Part shown: positions 36,780-48,248 of the stretch, in pieces
Numbering within the stretch: the stretch's first letter is position 1
How the letters are laid out: the number at the start of each line of letters is the position of its first letter
Origin: Dryomyza anilis
Lineage: Eukaryota; Arthropoda; Insecta; Diptera; Dryomyzidae
Direction of reading: 5' to 3'
Assembly: GCA_951804985.1 (NCBI GenBank)
Contig: OX638134.1
Coordinates: 83,121,679-83,185,678, forward strand
Length of the DNA stretch: 64,000 nt
Program-made: the position numbers and the translations under genes
The notes under the pieces: model-generated
Told to the model about the DNA's origin: nothing
Seen by the model: only the letters and a program-made list of their open reading frames with translations
The model's database searches: none

Positions 36780-37460
36780 GCTAATTCTACGTATTCAGAT
36801 CATGAGTAAAACATCTTTGGACCGCCACTCAGATGCGCCCGCGCCGCTTATCAGCTCATGAAAACCGCCGCAATCGCTCGCAGGCTCAAATGCATTTAAT
36901 GCCTACTGCAGCAGCCTGGCGGCGCGAGAGTGTAGCGGCGTCGCACGTGCTCCTGCGATCGCGCTGCCGCACGTTTTGCACCGCCGTGGCGTGAGTGCAG
37001 CTAAACAACCAAAGCAGCATCCATCCATCCGTCCACAGCACAAACTAAAATAAAATTCATTTGCATTTCTAATTTCAAGAGCCGCGAGCGAGTGTTGAGC
37101 TGTTTTATTTGAATTTTTATTTTGGTTCAGCGATCGTGCCACGCGATCCGCTTAAAAATTGCATAAATTGTGTTGAACTTACAGAGGGGGTTTATTTGCC
37201 CCTGCATGGAAGGGACTACAAAAGTCAGGGGTAGCCTGACTTTATACGCTGAACCGTATAGAGCGGCTGATAGCGATGGCACCGCATCGCCGCACCGCAC
37301 CACTCAACGATCGATCGTGTCGATCGCAACGCGTTTGTTTATTTTCCGTTGTTTGCTGCGTTTTGCATGAGTTTTTATTTGTTTTTTTTTTGGTCATGTT
37401 TGAGATTGTTTGCTTAACGTGGCTTTTATCAAATACCTTAGGCTACTTAGGCTACTTAAG
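36780..37460. other. Unique GC-richer island, candidate regulatory region
   Basis: Rich in CG dinucleotides (GCGGCGCGAGAG, GATCGATCGTGTCGATCG) with an octamer ATTTGCAT at 37059-37066. Overlapping frames on both strands show no domain. Possible enhancer or non-coding exon. Confidence 0.35.
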
Positions 37461-38040
37461 GTAGCCACTGAAAAGTGACTCAATATACTGTCAAGCAGTG
37501 GGAAGGGAGTATAAAATAATATAAAATTTTTGAAAATGCTTATTACACATGGTTTTTAAGACTGTTTGAGAAGTATTCAATATTTTTTCGTTACTCAAAT
37601 ATTTAAGAATTTTAAATAGGTTTTCAATATATTGAATTTTGAGATAAGGTATATAAAATAATGGATATGGTTCTCATTTTGGAAAGATTTTGACATCAAA
37701 CATTTAAACTGTTTCTATTTGTGTACGCAATGATATTTTAAATAGATTTTTAATTAACTTTTTAAACAACTTTTTAGTTATATTTTAAGTTAACTTTTAA
37801 GTTAATTTTTTAGTTAACTCTAAGTATTTTTTTTTATTTCGATTTTTCTTCATATTTTCAGGTATATTTGAATTGGTTTTTAGTCAACTTTTTAGTTAAC
37901 TTTTAGGTTAACTTTTAGGTTAACTTGTATGTTAACTTTAAGGTTAACTTTTAGGTTAACTTTTAGGTTAACTTTTAGGTTAACTTTTTAGTTAACTTTT
38001 AGTGTTTTTTTTTTATTCAGATTTTTATTTATATTTTAGA
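37461..38040 (+). repeat. AT-rich sequence and GTTAACTTTTAG tandem repeat
   Basis: 37755-37825 and 37880-38005 contain repeats of GTTAACTTTTAG (12-13 bp). Each run is followed by a similar T-rich tail with ATTTTTATTTATATTTT, so the block is itself duplicated. Confidence 0.8.
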
Positions 38041-38044
38041 AAAA

Positions 38045-38607
38045 AAAATACGTTTTTACATTATTTGTTTGCAAAATAAAAATTAGAAAACGGCGCGCGC
38101 AATCAGTAGTTGTTGACTTTGACACTGTCGTCTGACGCGTCGACGCGCGGCTCCCCGCTGTCAGTGTCGGTGACGCCGCCACCGCCACCGCACTGTCAAC
38201 TGTGAACAACTGATTTACTGTCTGTCCGCCATTTTTATTTATTTCTTTGTAATTTTTGTTGTTTCGCAGTTTTGCGCGCAAAACTCAACTACTGGGAAAA
38301 ATCACATTTTTGCAAAATGTTGTTTGAATTGTTGTTGATGTTGTTGTTGTTGTTGTCATCGTCGTTGTTGGGCGAATGTCAAAACATGGATTCTGTTTGC
38401 CGCGCAGCTGCTGTTCTTGCCACTGGCTTTGGACCAATTCGTCGATCGGTGGTGGTTGGTGGGTGGGCGGAAAGGGGAGTCTGTGGCGTCATCGCGGTTT
38501 CAGTTAAATATTTTTCCATTAAAGAGCTGGCCGCGTAGGCTGCAGCGGCTTTGTAGACACTTGGCGCGATTAATTGTTGTTGCCTGCTTAAAAGGTTTAC
38601 ATGACAA
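38045..38607. other. Unique GC-richer island, candidate regulatory region
   Basis: Contains CGACGCGCGGC and CCGCCACCGCCACCGC pieces and a TTGTTGTTG tract at 38330-38360. Multiple overlapping frames on both strands, none with a recognisable domain. Confidence 0.35.
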
Positions 38608-38880
38608 AAGATTGCGAGAAAAAACATTTTTTTTTTTAAACTGTCAACAAAGCGGCAATATTTTCTATTTGATATGTTATTTTTCTATATTTTATATTTT
38701 TATCTACATTTAAAAAATAAAGAAAAAATATTAAATAATTTATTTTAAATAATTTTTTTCTTTATTTTTTAAATGTAGATAAAATTATTAAATATAGAAA
38801 AATAATATATCAAATAAAAAATAATGCCGCTTAATTGACAGTTTGGAAAAAAATTGTTTTTTTTTTTCTCGCAGTCTCTT
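38608..38880. repeat. Long imperfect palindrome (about 130-base arms)
   Basis: TTGCGAGAAAAAA...AACTGTCAA...CGGCAATATTTTCTATTTG on the left returns as the reverse complement up to 38880, with the centre near 38740. Non-coding; could be a foldback transposon or a hairpin transcript source. Confidence 0.85.
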
Positions 38881-38926
38881 GTATTGCAATTGAATTGTTT
38901 TCACTGAATATTCTAATATTCAATGA

Positions 38927-39276
38927 CCCTAGTAGAAATTTGCCCGATGCGCCATCGGGAAATGATCGGGTTTTCTTTCGGTAAGCCCTATTAGAGAAAA
39001 TATGATCATTGCCTTTGCATGCCCTTATCATGCTTACCATACCAGGGTTTACATTATCTAAATAGTCAATGTTCCCGATCATTGCTACATTATTTGTTCC
39101 TCATATCGAAATAAGCATCAGGCAATAATCGAGATGCCCGATTGATTAATTGCCCGATCAGTACATGATCAGGACACTGCGTCACAAGGACATTATGAGC
39201 CTCGTCATATCCCGATCATCTCAAATAATGACATGATCACTTCATGACCATGGCCCTATCAAAATTTCTAATAGGG
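38927..39276. mobile_element. MITE, CCCTAGTAGAAATTT family, copy 1
   Basis: Inverted ends CCCTAGTAGAAATTT and CCCTATTAGAAATTT, with a possible GA/GA 2-bp duplication. The interior is rich in TGATCA/ATGATC motifs and matches 42060-42488. No coding frame. Confidence 0.85.
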
Positions 39277-39279
39277 GAA

Positions 39280-39800
39280 AACTAAATATACCGAATTTTC
39301 AAAAAGCAAAACTTTTTTTTAATAAATTTTTTATTTAAAACTATCCAACACTTTTCATTAAAAATTTAAAATATAAATTAAAAAATGTTATTCAAAAATT
39401 AATTTTTATTCAGTTAAAATTTAATTAAAAACTAAAATTTTTCTTATTTATTTAAAAATCAAATTTTCATTGAAAACTAAAATTTCTAAAAAAAAAAACT
39501 TCACCATTAAAAAAAACAAAATTCTTCATAAAAACCTAAAATATTCATTAAAAACTGAAATTTTCATTAAAAGCTAAAATTTTCATTAAAAGCTAAAATT
39601 TGTATTATTAAGTTAATATTTCATTAAAACTAAAAATTTACATTATATTTTAAAAATCTCAATTTTTCATTACAAATCAAATTTTTTATTAAAATTTGTA
39701 TTTTCAATATTAAATAAATTTTTTATTAAAAACCAAAATATTTTATTAAATTCAAAATTCTGCCATTTTAATTAATTTTAATTAATAACTAAAATGTGCA
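39280..39800 (-). repeat. Decayed minisatellite-like A/T array
   Basis: Loose repeats of TTCATTAAAAACTAAAATT, resembling a heavily decayed reverse-orientation copy of the 19-bp family. Confidence 0.5.
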
Positions 39801-40725
39801 TCAATGCATTTCAAATGCAAATAAAAACCGTAAACGAAAGAACTGAATTCACACAAATTTTTATAATCATCTCTACTAGTTTCACGTACACGTCGATTTT
39901 TTCATATGTGCAATATATAAAAAAATAATGTCCATAACAAAAGTCGTGTTCGGTAGTGGTGATATATTCTTTTTCATAACCTGATCAGTTATATGAACAA
40001 CATGAACTGGTCACGATCATGCCCTTCCTTATATGGCACATTTCTACTATGTATTATTTCGAATCTTAAAATATCCGTGTTATTCTAATAGCAATTTTAG
40101 CAAATTTTCATATTCATACCCTTTCAAACAGCGCATATGTCAGCCAGCGCCTATTGCCAATGGTAAACCCAATAAAAGACCCAACCAAATAAAAAAAACC
40201 TTTCAAAAGTCTGCAGATTGCTTTATACTTAAACTACGAAGGAGGAACGCAAATCAAGACTTTGAAGACTCTAACAAAATGTTACAAAAAAACCTACCTG
40301 ATCGTCAGCATGTTTATGACTTAATTTCATGGTCAATACGAACAAATAGCTAAACCAACAAAGCACACACACAAACAACAACAACCTTCAATTAACCCTT
40401 TTGTGTGGGTTTTCTACGCGTATTTATCAATTATAGGGCTTTCCGCGCAAGAAAATTGAAAAATATGGATTTTTGCGCTATGAGCAACATTTGATTTAAT
40501 ATGTTTTCACTGAGACTTGAGGTTATAATTTTTAAAATTTATTAAATTTTATCTTTTATGTATTATATTTTTTATTTTATTAAATTTTCTATTTTTAGTA
40601 TTTTATTTATTAAAGTCTAATAATATTAAAATATCAAAAATAAAATATATAACATAAAAACTATATAAAACACGAACCAAAAAATAATAATAATGGAAAA
40701 AATACTCCCAAAGGTACCCTAATGA
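39801..40725. other. AT-rich intergenic sequence, no gene called
   Basis: A 106-codon frame at 40033-40353 has no recognisable domain and no coding-like composition contrast. 39960-40045 carries relic motifs of the CCCTAGTAG element family (ATCATGCCC, CATTTCTACTA). Confidence 0.35.
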
Positions 40726-41100
40726 GCGCGTTCGTCGGCATAGTTGGCGCCATTTTGGTTGCTGTTGTTGCAGACGTACTTATTGTTGTTGCTGTTGTTG
40801 TTGTTGTTGTTATTGCCATGGGTCCCACGGGTAATTATTGACACGGTTCTATGCACGCAGCCAAACCGACGAACTACAACGAAAGTCGGCTATATACATT
40901 TGTAATAAACCTAGAAAACGCACGTAAATAAAAAAATATATATATATAATACCCCCCCAAAAACTGAATTTTGACAAGCCACCCTCGCGTTCTCACTCAA
41001 TGCATTTAATTATCAAGTAATTTTTTATCGCGTTTTAAGTATATAGTGTCGTCTCGTTTTCGCCGGCGAATTTGTTCTATTTTGCTGTCTAAATAATTAT
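40726..41100. other. Small unique island with TTG tract and homeodomain-like motif
   Basis: GC-richer, with (TTG)n at 40758-40810 and a phrase AATGCATTTAATTATCAAG at 40999-41017 containing TAAT cores. It stands out from flanking AT-rich sequence; candidate enhancer fragment. Confidence 0.3.
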
Positions 41101-41449
41101 TTATGTTAGCAATTCGTCTTTGATAAAAGTACTATAAAATAAATTTTAGAAACTCCGAAATGCTGTATGTTTGTACCCAAAAAGAAATACTAATAAATTT
41201 AACCCCAATGAAATAACACCCTATTAAAAAAGGCCAAATACAACCAAATTGTTCCATAATTTTCACAATATCCGACGCATTATTTTATTAAAAATTATAT
41301 TAACACTTTTTAACTAATAACACCTTTTACGGGATCATTTCATATATAATTTTTATAATATTTATGAATTCTGATGTTGACTGTAGTTTATTTTTTTTTT
41401 TTGCTCTCGGGTAGCGTTATCGAAATTTGTGTCTATTTTCAGTCAATAT

Positions 41450-41805
41450 TTTGAATAAAAAATTACAGATCTTTACAAAAATTGTTTTTATTAAAATTTA
41501 AACTCAATTTTTCTTTAAATTTCCAACTTTAATTTTAATATAAATTAGAATAGCCAATATTTTAATTTTATTTTAAGATATTTCGTTTTATGCTTGATAT
41601 ATAGAATTTTCTTATATATATTGAATTAAAAAAATTACAGCACTTTCCGAAAATAGTTTTCATAAAAACTTTAAATGCAATTTTTCTTTAAACCTCAAAT
41701 GTAAATTTTAATATAAAATAGAATAGCTAATATTTTCATTATACTTTAAGATATTTTGTTTTAAACTTGATATATTTAGAATTTCCTTGGAATACACTAC
41801 TTGAT
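41450..41805 (+). repeat. About 172-bp direct tandem duplication
   Basis: AATTACAG at 41461 and 41633 is followed in both copies by CAATTTTTCTTTAAA and AGAATAGC; the copies are about 85-90 percent alike by eye. Confidence 0.85.
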
Positions 41806-41930
41806 TTTTTAGGATTTATTATCCAATGATATAACAAACCAGTTGGGAAGGTTAGATCACATGGGAAATTTTATAGTAGGTGTTATTACGATAGTTAGGA
41901 TTATTAAAATTTTAGTCGGTCTAAGCCGAC

Positions 41931-42989
41931 TATAAATACCCTACACATATGTGTGGTTACCAGTCAAAGTGGTATATAGGTCACCAGGGTATTCGAATCC
42001 TGAAAATAACTACAAACTTTCCATCCCTGAAGAAATTTCTTTCATTTGATACCCATATTCCCTAGTAGAAATTTGCCCGATGCGCCATCGGGAAATGATC
42101 GGGTTTTCGTTGGGTAAGCCCTATTAGAGAAAATATGATCATTGCCTTTGCATGCCCTTATCATGCTTACCATAGCAGGGTTTACATTATCTAAACAGTC
42201 AATGTTCCCGATCATAGCTACATTATTTGTTCCTCATAACGAAATTAGTATCAGGCAATGATCGAGATTAATGAGAGAAACTCTATTATGCTCGGGCTCA
42301 GACAAGGCAATTGTCGGGTAAATTTTAAAATAGGGAATTGCCCGATCAGTACATGATCATGGCCTGAGGTCAATACATGATCAGGACACTGCGTTACAAG
42401 GACATTATGGGCCTCGTCATATCCCGATCACCTCAAATAATGACATGATCACTTCATGACCATGGCCCTACCAAAATTTCTACAAGGGTTTACAAATAGG
42501 TAGGTGTACCGAATTTCGATTTTTTTTTTGGAACCACAAGTCATTTCGTGGGAAAACATTTTTTCATTTATTTGAGCATAATGTCAATATATATTTGACC
42601 AAAAAAGTTTACCTAAGCACGTATACAGTAAAATTGATTCGTAGATGTACATTTTATTTGAGGAATTTGAACATAAGTGGTCGGTTCTCAGGTCACAATA
42701 GACTTATTATGCCAATTTTCTTGTTCAGACAGCTAAGATATATAAGTAATCTAAATCTAAAGTTTCATTGCTCTAGCTCTTCAACTTTTTCTGTAATCGT
42801 GATTTCAACAGACAGACAAAAGGACAGACAGACAGATAGCCATACAGACGGACATCGCTAAATCGACTCAGAAGGTCATGCTGATCAAGAATATATATAC
42901 TTTTCCATACCGGAGATGCTTTTTTCAGGGTGTTACAGACGGCGTACCAAACTGAATATACCCTTTCACTCTTAGTGTAGGGTATAAAT
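41931..42989 (+). mobile_element. Non-autonomous element with TACCCTACAC ends, copy 2
   Basis: Same element as 33345-34257, starting TATAAATACCCTACACATA and ending CTTAGTGTAGGGTATAAATA. It holds a nested MITE at 42060-42488 and lacks the hAT insertion, so each copy shows the empty site for the other's insertion. Preceded by GTCGGTCTAAGCCGAC. Confidence 0.85.
42060..42488. mobile_element. MITE, CCCTAGTAGAAATTT family, copy 2 (nested)
   Basis: Ends CCCTAGTAGAAATTT / CCCTTGTAGAAATTT. Comparison with the empty site in the sister element (about 33470-33480) shows insertion within CCCATATTTACAAAT with duplication of two T residues. Carries an extra stretch of about 80 bases (42270-42375) absent from copy 1. 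Confidence 0.88.
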
Positions 42990-44520
42990 ATTAGCCATGA
43001 TTATTTAGAACATAGTCCCAGCTAACGTTCATAATTACTAACTTTTTAATATCGGTTCAAATTTTCCAAATATGCCGCTCTACAGTCAAAATTTTGTCAT
43101 GATCTGGTCATGTTTGTGAACTGATAATTTTTTATAGTTTTACATTGTGGTAACCTTCCAGTTACATTATGTATACCCTCCTAAAAATTATATATTAATT
43201 ATAATACTATAATCATATATTTACGAAAAACAAGGAAAATATGTATGGATTGTGGACTAAAAAACTAGAGAAACATGGATCAAAAAAACTTAAACTATGG
43301 ATTAAAAACTTAAAATATGTATTAAAAACTTAAAATATCAATATAAAATTTGGTTTATTTTAATTATTCAGCACTCTTATGAAATTTTTCCTTAAAAAAA
43401 AATTATACTAATATATAATTATTTTTAAAACAAAAAATTGTTGTCTCTATGCTGGAAATATAGGTGGAAAAATTATTCATGATGGAGTTAATTAAATCAT
43501 ATTTTATTAATGTAAAAAAAATGTCTTATACTGAACAATTATTTGATTGAGTTAATTACCAAAAACAAATTAACTCAATTAACCCTTCAAAACTCTGTTG
43601 TATGATGGGATTTTACGTTCTATATCAAACCAATCACTGCTTTTGCTTGACACCCAAAACCAAATTTGCTACAATCACAATCTATTATACCCTGTTATGA
43701 TATCCAGATATCATAATATTGTACATATTGCACTCCAAATATGTTTGAAAATAACGAAAATGTAGTAGACATTTTTCGTAATTGAGACATAAGTAGTTGG
43801 CATTCTAATTCCCGACGCATGTTTGACTATTGTGATACTTAGTAATATTAAGAGTTAATTTTCAATATATCTAAAATGGATTTTTTTTTTTAAATAGTAA
43901 TATTCACTATTGTTCTTGTAAAGTGCATATTTTTGATCCTATGTTCATTTAAGAACATTATTTCTTGCTTTGAAGTATAAAAAACAAAATTTTAATTTAT
44001 CTAGTTTCATAATTAAATCAATGTTAAAAAAGAAAAACAAAAATATGAGTAAGTTTTTATCAAAAATATCCATTTATATAGATTAATTAAAATATATATA
44101 GATATTTACCTATAAATTCTTATAATATATAATTAAATATTAAATATGTAAATCCACATAAAAGCGAGCACTGATTATATCCAAGATGGGAATATCATAA
44201 TATGATCGTGTGTAAATTTTGGTTGTTACTTAGAAGAAATTTACCATATTAGGGGTGACATAATCATTTCCTGATGGTGTTATGACAAAGTATACTTTTA
44301 ATGAACAGTTCCCACTTATGACCCCAACAAAATTATACTAAGGGTTGTGCTTTATCATTCTTGAATTCAGGTCTCAGTTTTTAATAATTTAGGCCTGATG
44401 TCATACAGTGACTAAACGTTATGGCATGAACATCCTACTGAATTTTTTAAACCCAAAAATTCAGGATTGAATATGGGAATTCATCACGGCTGACAAATGG
44501 TACGAACGCATTTAATTTGA
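42990..44520. other. AT-rich intergenic sequence with MITE relic
   Basis: No gene. 44228-44346 has decayed ends of the CCCTAGTAG family (AGAAATTTACCATATTAGGG and AAATTATACTAAGGG). Otherwise featureless. Confidence 0.4.
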
Positions 44521-44540
44521 ATACATCAGAACTACACAAT

Positions 44541-44850
44541 AATAATAATAATAATTTGGCGCTACAGTCCTGTATAGAACTTCGGCCGAGCTCTCGCACC
44601 ACTTGAGCTGTGCGTGTTATATTTGTACTCAAAGTAGTGGGACCTACAGTTTATTGCCGAATCCGAACGGCGGGGTGAGCTTTTTCATGGGCGGTGTTTA
44701 CTCTCGGAGGTTTGCCATTGTCTGACAAGAGGTAGCGTCGGATAGAAAAATATTTTTCTATGAAAATATGTTGTTAGCCCCAGTCCAGGCTTGAACCAGG
44801 GACCTTTCGGCTCGCAGTCCAACGCACTAACCACTGAGCTACCGCGGCTA
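44541..44850 (-). mobile_element. tRNA-derived SINE, copy 4 (full length)
   Basis: Minus-strand copy; target-site duplication CTACACAAT at 44532-44540 and 44848-44856. The head-encoded frame (SRGSSVVSALDCEPKG) recurs in copy 6 and is a SINE by-product, not a gene. Confidence 0.93.
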
Positions 44851-44856
44851 CACAAT

Positions 44857-46140
44857 GCTGGTATTATATTTGAGAAAAAGCTTAACATTTGTAAATGTAA
44901 TGAAATTTTGTCTGATTGAGGAAAGAACGTATGAAGAAAAAACGTATGAGGAAAACATTTAGTATGCAATATGAATAAACACCATTAAATTATATAGAAA
45001 TGAAGTATGGGATGCTCCAAAGAAAAATATTTTCAAAAAATTGGTGTTTTTAAATAAATGAAGACCGAACATATGATAAAATTAGTAGGTTTTTTTTTAA
45101 ATTATATTTTTGGTATTATTTTATTTGGATATCATTTTTGTAGTACTCTCAAACTGGGATAGTCTAAAACTTACTGTAGCAAAAGATTTTATTATCTAAA
45201 ACAAAATTTTGTAACCTTCTTTTTTTTTGTTCTGCGCATTTTATCTACCCGCACTTGTTGACCCCGTTTTGAAGCCGTTGTTTTCGGCTTCTGTATTATA
45301 TATTATTTTTGTTTTTCACATATAATTTATATTTATATTTTTTTACAAATTACGCCGTATGAATGAACGTTTTATTGACTTGTTTACGTTAAATTAAAGT
45401 AATTTTTAGCTAATAATACAACGATTTTCGTTTACATAAAATTTAAAATCCAATTTTTTTTTTGGTGGATTTTAATTCACAGCCTGTTTGAAAAAAACAT
45501 TAAAATATACTATAATTTAGCTGATGCAACAGTGCAGGTAAATTGCGTTTGCAACGGCACTAATTTCTTCAAAACAAATACTAAATTAAAATAAAATTCT
45601 TGAAAGTGTTATTAAAAATTATGATTTACTTTGAATTTTGTGCAAAAATAAAAATAAATTATAAAAAATAAATTATAAAAAATACTATATCAAAACATTA
45701 ACACATTAAAGATCTGCTTCGATTCAATTTCAGAATTTCTAAATTTACATTAGACTCAAGAAGTGAAACCCAAACAAAAATGGTTTTATGTCTCTTTCGC
45801 GCGTTTCGACTGTAATTTCTGTTGAAAGGTTTATATAGAATCGGTTTCAGTATAGCTGTTCCAATATGGAGTTACAGTTTCGATTTAATATTAAATCCAC
45901 ATATTCAATATCTGGAGCAAAAATCGACCAATTTATCTATGCAAGGAACTACAAACCAATAAACTGAGAAATTATAAAAAAATATTATTATATTTAAATA
46001 TTTTTATATTTAAAATACCGATAGAAAACTGAATATATTTATATGGATTTTGATTATCGGTTTATTATTAATTTTTGTATAATTCTTTTGAGTAGAATTT
46101 TAGTTTTTTATTTCAGATTCTAATTCATACCAATATCGGA
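44857..46140. other. AT-rich intergenic sequence, no feature recognised
   Basis: No gene or repeat structure seen. Confidence 0.4.
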
Positions 46141-46147
46141 ACTACCA

Positions 46148-46271
46148 AGTAGAAATTAAAATAGGGTCCTGAGACGGAAGTGATCATTGAATTGTGTTCC
46201 TTGTCATAACAGAAACAGTTATTTGACGAAATTGATATGAACATGATCATGTCTACCCTATTAAATTTTAT
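46148..46271. mobile_element. Short MITE, CCCTAGTAG family, diverged
   Basis: Left end CAAGTAGAAATTAAAATAGG and the right end reading CCTAGTATAAAATTTAATAG on the other strand form inverted repeats; the interior differs from copies 1 and 2 but keeps TGATCAT motifs. Confidence 0.6.
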
Positions 46272-46558
46272 ACTAGGACTATTCAAGATTTTGATTAGTT
46301 TACAAATCTGTTATTTTTTAATCGATGATCTCAATTTTTTTTACCACATGATAAGAAAATGTAAATCTATTATTTGATATTTCAACTTTAAAAATGCATC
46401 ATTTACTTTTTATAATATTAATCAACAAACTCGAAAATTACGTTATTCAAAAAAATGTATTTGGTAACTTTTCGGTTCTACAACGACGATATACAAAATA
46501 ACATTTAAACGCACGCTGCAAAAAAAAGGGCTCTCCCAAACATAATTTTGCAGGCATT

Positions 46559-46860
46559 ACATATATCTTTGGAGCTTTATGCAAACAAAAGTATTATTTC
46601 ATTGCCAAACATTATTATAATAACAGCCAAACATATGTTTGTTTTCGTTCAAACATATTTATGTTCAGAATGAATTATTTTCGGCGTTCTTGCAAACATA
46701 TATATACATATATCTTTGGAGCTTCATTGCCAAACATTATTATAATAACAGCCAAACATATTTTTGTTTTCGTTCAAACATATTTATGTTCAGAATGAAT
46801 TATTTTCGGCGATCTTGAATCATTTTCGTCGTTCTTGCAAACATATATATGTTTGAATGT
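46559..46860 (+). repeat. About 149-bp direct tandem duplication
   Basis: ATATATCTTTGGAGCTT occurs near 46561 and 46710, each followed by TTGCCAAACATTATTATAAT and TTCAAACATATTTATGTTC. Confidence 0.88.
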
Positions 46861-47980
46861 GAAAAACATTTTATTTACATGTAAACATATTTATGTTTAC
46901 ATTTAATTTTAATGTAAAAATAGTAAATTTAGTGCTAATTATATTCTTTACACAATATTCGTTTTTTCCCTATTTTTAAATTACATTTTTTTTTTTAATT
47001 ATTTAATAATTATAAACTTAAACTTTTATTTTATTTTTATTACACATATTTATTTTATTTATACCTAATAATTTTATTTCCATCTATTGTTCCTATTTTG
47101 CCACTATCTGGTATTAACAGTAATTGGCGGTACTTAAACAAATTCTTCCACCAAAAAGAACTTTTGAACTATATGAAAAGTATTAATGTGAGATTTTCTG
47201 AGTGCTAAAAGTAGGCAGCGCAGTTATTTAATTGTGATATCGTCATGGCAAACATACATATAATAAAAATAATGCTATAACCAAATACATATAATTCAAA
47301 GAACCTTTTATTGACGTTGGGTGTGTTAAATAGCGGAAATATCAAACATACATATATTAATATCTGATGAAAAAATATATATTTCTACAGAAACATTAAT
47401 ATAGTAAATTCATGTAAATCCGCGATTAAAGCAATTTATGTTTACATATCGTATAATAATATTTCAATCTGAACAAAATAATAATACAATTCAATTATAA
47501 TGTACTTAGATATTACTCCCAATATGTATATCGTGATTACGAATTACTTTATAATTACATTCAACCATATTCAAACAAATCTTTTCTATCCGTGCACAAA
47601 TGTATCCAAATTATATCAACGCGTTATAAAACTAAACGAGGAATTAAATTATATAATTATAATAATGATATTTAATTAAAATTTAAATAATATAACACTT
47701 GTAATTATCATAACTTAGTAATAAACGTGTTAATTAAGCAAATGTTTTTGAAAACAATTAAAAATATTGCTATTCTATACAAAAGATAAATAATTTCATT
47801 TGTATAAACAATTAGAAGCAACTAATTTCAAATGTAATACAGTTTAATTAACGAAATTGTTTTATTAACAATGCTTGAACTATAGAATTTTTCGAAGGTT
47901 TTTCGATGTACACTTTTCGAAGAGAGCCGACATCTAATTGACTGAAAGCCCAGGTCATGGCTAAGTTCTATTGAAAGTTT
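46861..47980. other. AT-rich intergenic sequence, no feature recognised
   Basis: Rich in AAACATA/TATGTTT; no coding region or structure identified. Confidence 0.4.
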
Positions 47981-47984
47981 TTGA

Positions 47985-48217
47985 AGAAACAACAACAAAT
48001 TGAAAAAACACAACACAGGCAATGATCATACGGACCGTTTCGGATACAACCAAGTATCCTCATCAGTGATCTTTGAGTGATGACGTAGGGATAACATCAA
48101 ATGTTTCGTATATATGAACAAAGCGCGGTTGGGATTTGAACTCATGTCGTCAGAAACGATGGGAGTTGGTAGACAAGCTCGCTAGGTGTTTGGCTACAGA
48201 ACCACACAACCGTCACT
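47985..48217 (-). mobile_element. tRNA-like retroelement carrying a hammerhead ribozyme
   Basis: Read on the minus strand, the element begins with a tRNA-like head (48212 to 48126). The 6-bp acceptor-like stem CGGTTG/CAACCG encloses 87 nt with B-box-like GAGTTCAAATCCC, an anticodon-arm-like GAGCT/AACTC and a long variable arm CGT/ACG, the layout of class II (Leu/Ser) tRNAs. About 50 nt later comes a complete hammerhead fold (48075 to 48020), then a TTG-rich tail. It is unrelated to the abundant SINE in this window. The arrangement of a Pol III-type head plus type I hammerhead is reminiscent of schistosome Sm-alpha elements. Single copy here; ends approximate. Confidence 0.6.
48020..48075 (-). 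ncRNA. Type I hammerhead ribozyme
   Basis: Minus strand, 5' to 3'. The stem I strand CAAAGATCA is followed by core CTGATGA. Stem II is GGATAC/GTATCC (6 perfect pairs, loop TTGGTT), then core GAA. Stem III is ACG/CGT with loop GTC. Nucleotide A17 (plus position 48029) follows, then the stem I return strand TGATCATTG (5 pairs, one A-A mismatch, 3 more pairs). Every invariant core residue, the A15.1-U16.1 pair, the G10.1-C11.1 pair and a permitted cleavage triplet GUA are present. Predicted self-cleavage is 3' of A17. The very short stem III is typical of retroelement-borne type I hammerheads, which often act as dimers. Activity is inferred. Confidence 0.82.
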
Positions 48218-48248
48218 CGTCTAATTTGCAGTTTTGTCTGTTCTATAT

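Noticed and set aside
44685..44969. 94-codon frame with the peptide SRGSSVVSALDCEPKG, seen again at 62.7 kb
   Set aside because: The shared peptide is the translated tRNA-like head of the SINE, not a conserved protein.
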